Source: Bacteroidales bacterium UBA5833 (lineage in GTDB: Bacteria > Bacteroidota > Bacteroidia > Bacteroidales > Lentimicrobiaceae). Taken from it: a DNA stretch of 64,000 nt. Positions 62,792-64,000 of the stretch are shown piece by piece; position 1 is the stretch's first letter, and every line of letters starts with the position of its first letter. The position numbers and the translations under genes were made by a program. The stretch is from positions 1 through 64,000 of the forward strand of contig DJGZ01000042.1 in assembly GCA_002433025.1 (NCBI GenBank), in the 5' to 3' direction. The notes under the pieces are model-generated. The model was not told where the DNA came from and did not search any database. It worked only from the letters and a program-made list of their open reading frames with translations.

Positions 62792-64000
62792 ATGAAACGA
62801 ATCACGACCATCTGCCTGTCAGCAATAATCGCTTCAGCCGTGCTGATCACAAATTCCTGCAGGGAGCAATCCTCTTATTATATTAAATCCGTGACCTTTT
62901 CTGCGAACGCAACACCGCAACAGAAGGCAAACCTGGCCGCCAGGGTTGTTCCCACACCTCAGCAAATTGCCTGGCAACAATTGGAATTAACGGCTTTTAT
63001 CCATTTCGGCATCAACACCTTTACCGGCCGCGAATGGGGCGATGGTACCGAATCACCGGCCATGTTCAATCCGGAAGCATTTGACGCCCGCCAATGGGTC
63101 AGGGTACTGCAGGAGGGCGGAATGAAAATGCTGATCCTCACCGCAAAACATCACGACGGATTCTGCCTTTGGCCCACCGCCACTACAGGACATTCTGTTG
63201 CCGCTTCACCCTGGCAGGGTGGCAAAGGGGATGTGGTAAAGGAAGTAAAAGAAGCCTGCGATGCCATGGGCATGAAATTTGGCGTTTACCTCTCTCCCTG
63301 GGACAGGAATGCCCACTCCTATGGTGACTCTCCGCGATACAATGAAATGTTCCGACAACAGCTGACGGAACTCCTCACCAATTACGGCCGGATAGACGAA
63401 GTCTGGTTCGACGGCGCCTGCGGTGAAGGGCCCAATGGCAAACGACAGGAATACGACTGGGCATCGTATTATGGTGTAATCAGCAGGCTACAGCCTGATG
63501 CTGTAACGGCCATCAAGGGCGAAGATGTGCGTTGGGTGGGCACCGAGACAGGTTATGGCAGGTCTACAGAGTGGAGCGTAACGGCTTTTGCCCCGGGCGG
63601 TCGGCCTGAAATGGCAACGATCAACCGTCAACTGGGACTAAATGAGATGAGCGCAGACCTCGGAAGCCGGAAACTCCTGGCCAAAGCCGGCAGCGCTTTC
63701 TGGTATCCGGCCGAAGTCGACGTCTCCATCCGCCCCGGCTGGTTCTGGCATGAAGAGGAAAACAATCAGGTGAAATCACTTGAAAAACTTGCTGACATCT
63801 ATTTCAATTCTGTCGGCATGAATGCGGTGTTACTCCTGAACGTTCCTCCGGATACCCGGGGACTGATACACGAATCGGATGCCGCACGGCTGAAAGAGTT
63901 CGGCCAATGGACCGGTAATACTTTCAATTCAAATCTGCTGACAGAGGCAAAAGCCCGTAAAAGCAAACATGCCGCCGCAACAGACGGAAATCCTTATACC
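62792..64000 (+). CDS. Alpha-L-fucosidase lipoprotein (GH29), partial at window end
   Basis: 403 codons are in the window and the frame runs off its end. The start is MKRITTICLS, with a lipobox LITNSC (C23), so it is a surface or periplasmic lipoprotein. The GH29 pattern is clear: AFIHFGINTFTGREWG, LTAKHHDGFCLWPT, FGVYLSPWDRNAHSYG, the nucleophile Asp in DEVWFDGACGEG (near residue 210), then PAEVDVSIRPGWFWH and NVPPDTRGLI. It removes terminal L-fucose from glycans. A putative carbohydrate-binding domain may follow beyond the edge. Two -7 boxes lie upstream; no SusC/SusD genes are in view. Confidence 0.93.
   Translation, partial: MKRITTICLSAIIASAVLITNSCREQSSYYIKSVTFSANATPQQKANLAARVVPTPQQIAWQQLELTAFIHFGINTFTGREWGDGTESPAMFNPEAFDARQWVRVLQEGGMKMLILTAKHHDGFCLWPTATTGHSVAASPWQGGKGDVVKEVKEACDAMGMKFGVYLSPWDRNAHSYGDSPRYNEMFRQQLTELLTNYGRIDEVWFDGACGEGPNGKRQEYDWASYYGVISRLQPDAVTAIKGEDVRWVGTETGYGRSTEWSVTAFAPGGRPEMATINRQLGLNEMSADLGSRKLLAKAGSAFWYPAEVDVSIRPGWFWHEEENNQVKSLEKLADIYFNSVGMNAVLLLNVPPDTRGLIHESDAARLKEFGQWTGNTFNSNLLTEAKARKSKHAAATDGNPYT

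Noticed and set aside
62689..62886. A 65-codon frame near the end of the window.
   Set aside because: It overlaps the fucosidase signal peptide in a different frame and contains the promoter boxes.
1..64000. Search for CRISPR arrays, tRNA/rRNA genes, prophage or insertion-sequence hallmarks.
   Set aside because: No regularly spaced direct repeats, cloverleaf-type sequences, transposase or integrase genes, or terminal inverted repeats with target duplications were seen; very small or divergent RNAs could still be missed by eye.

Overview
The window is a stretch of chromosome from a member of the Bacteroidota, probably an anaerobic or microaerophilic lineage related to Bacteroidales (the rank is inference). 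Evidence: exact matches to the Bacteroidota -7 promoter element TAnnTTTG in front of about fourteen genes; a short primary sigma factor lacking region 1.1; a type IX secretion (T9SS) C-terminal sorting domain; many lipoproteins with a short lipobox; and a ParC of the long Bacteroidota type. NADP-type glutamate dehydrogenase, a flavodiiron protein and rubrerythrin-like proteins fit life at low oxygen. Most genes are intact housekeeping genes. I see no rRNA, tRNA, CRISPR array, prophage or insertion sequence.

Layout. 0-9.3 kb, minus strand: a lipoprotein phosphoesterase, yidC, pyrG, a single-domain response regulator, rpoD and an HtrA protease. 9.7-14.6 kb, plus strand: dapF, a GNAT acetyltransferase, mltG, a phosphohexomutase and a DUF2279 membrane protein, which together lean towards cell-wall and sugar metabolism. 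14.6-19.2 kb, minus strand: ychF, a decayed lipoprotein gene and pbpC. 20.2-21.8 kb: a secreted protein with dockerin-like repeats. 21.9-28.5 kb, minus strand: a selenium pair (a cysteine desulfurase-SelD fusion and the tRNA 2-selenouridine synthase mnmH) downstream of an AddA/RecB-like helicase-nuclease. 28.6-32.1 kb: rlmB, a GT39-like membrane glycosyltransferase and a MORN-repeat lipoprotein. 32.3-35.0 kb: gdhA and two tandem ferritin-like genes. 35.2-42.1 kb: a BatA/VWA membrane protein, parC, a flavodiiron protein and a lipoprotein. 42.3-50.2 kb: tsaD (minus), tamB, a T9SS-sorted protein and a small secreted triple-repeat protein. 50.4-52.5 kb, minus strand: a nucleoside transporter and a bifunctional-nuclease/UVR protein. 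52.8-64 kb: a membrane pyrophosphatase, an unknown conserved-looking protein, gcvP, an MscS channel, a Tyr/Arg-rich exported protein, and an alpha-L-fucosidase lipoprotein cut by the window end.

The strongest candidates for new biology are: the tandem ferritin-like pair, where the second copy has lost three of the six expected diiron ligands while aligning without gaps; the desulfurase-SelD fusion next to mnmH, which suggests a selenium pathway dedicated to tRNA selenouridine; and a small secreted protein built from three copies of an E-x-Y-[IV]-[DN]-D-I-P-F-x-T motif. Smaller observations include a multiply frameshifted lipoprotein gene, a tamB without a normal start codon, unusual nucleotide-binding motifs in YchF, and several strong intergenic hairpins.
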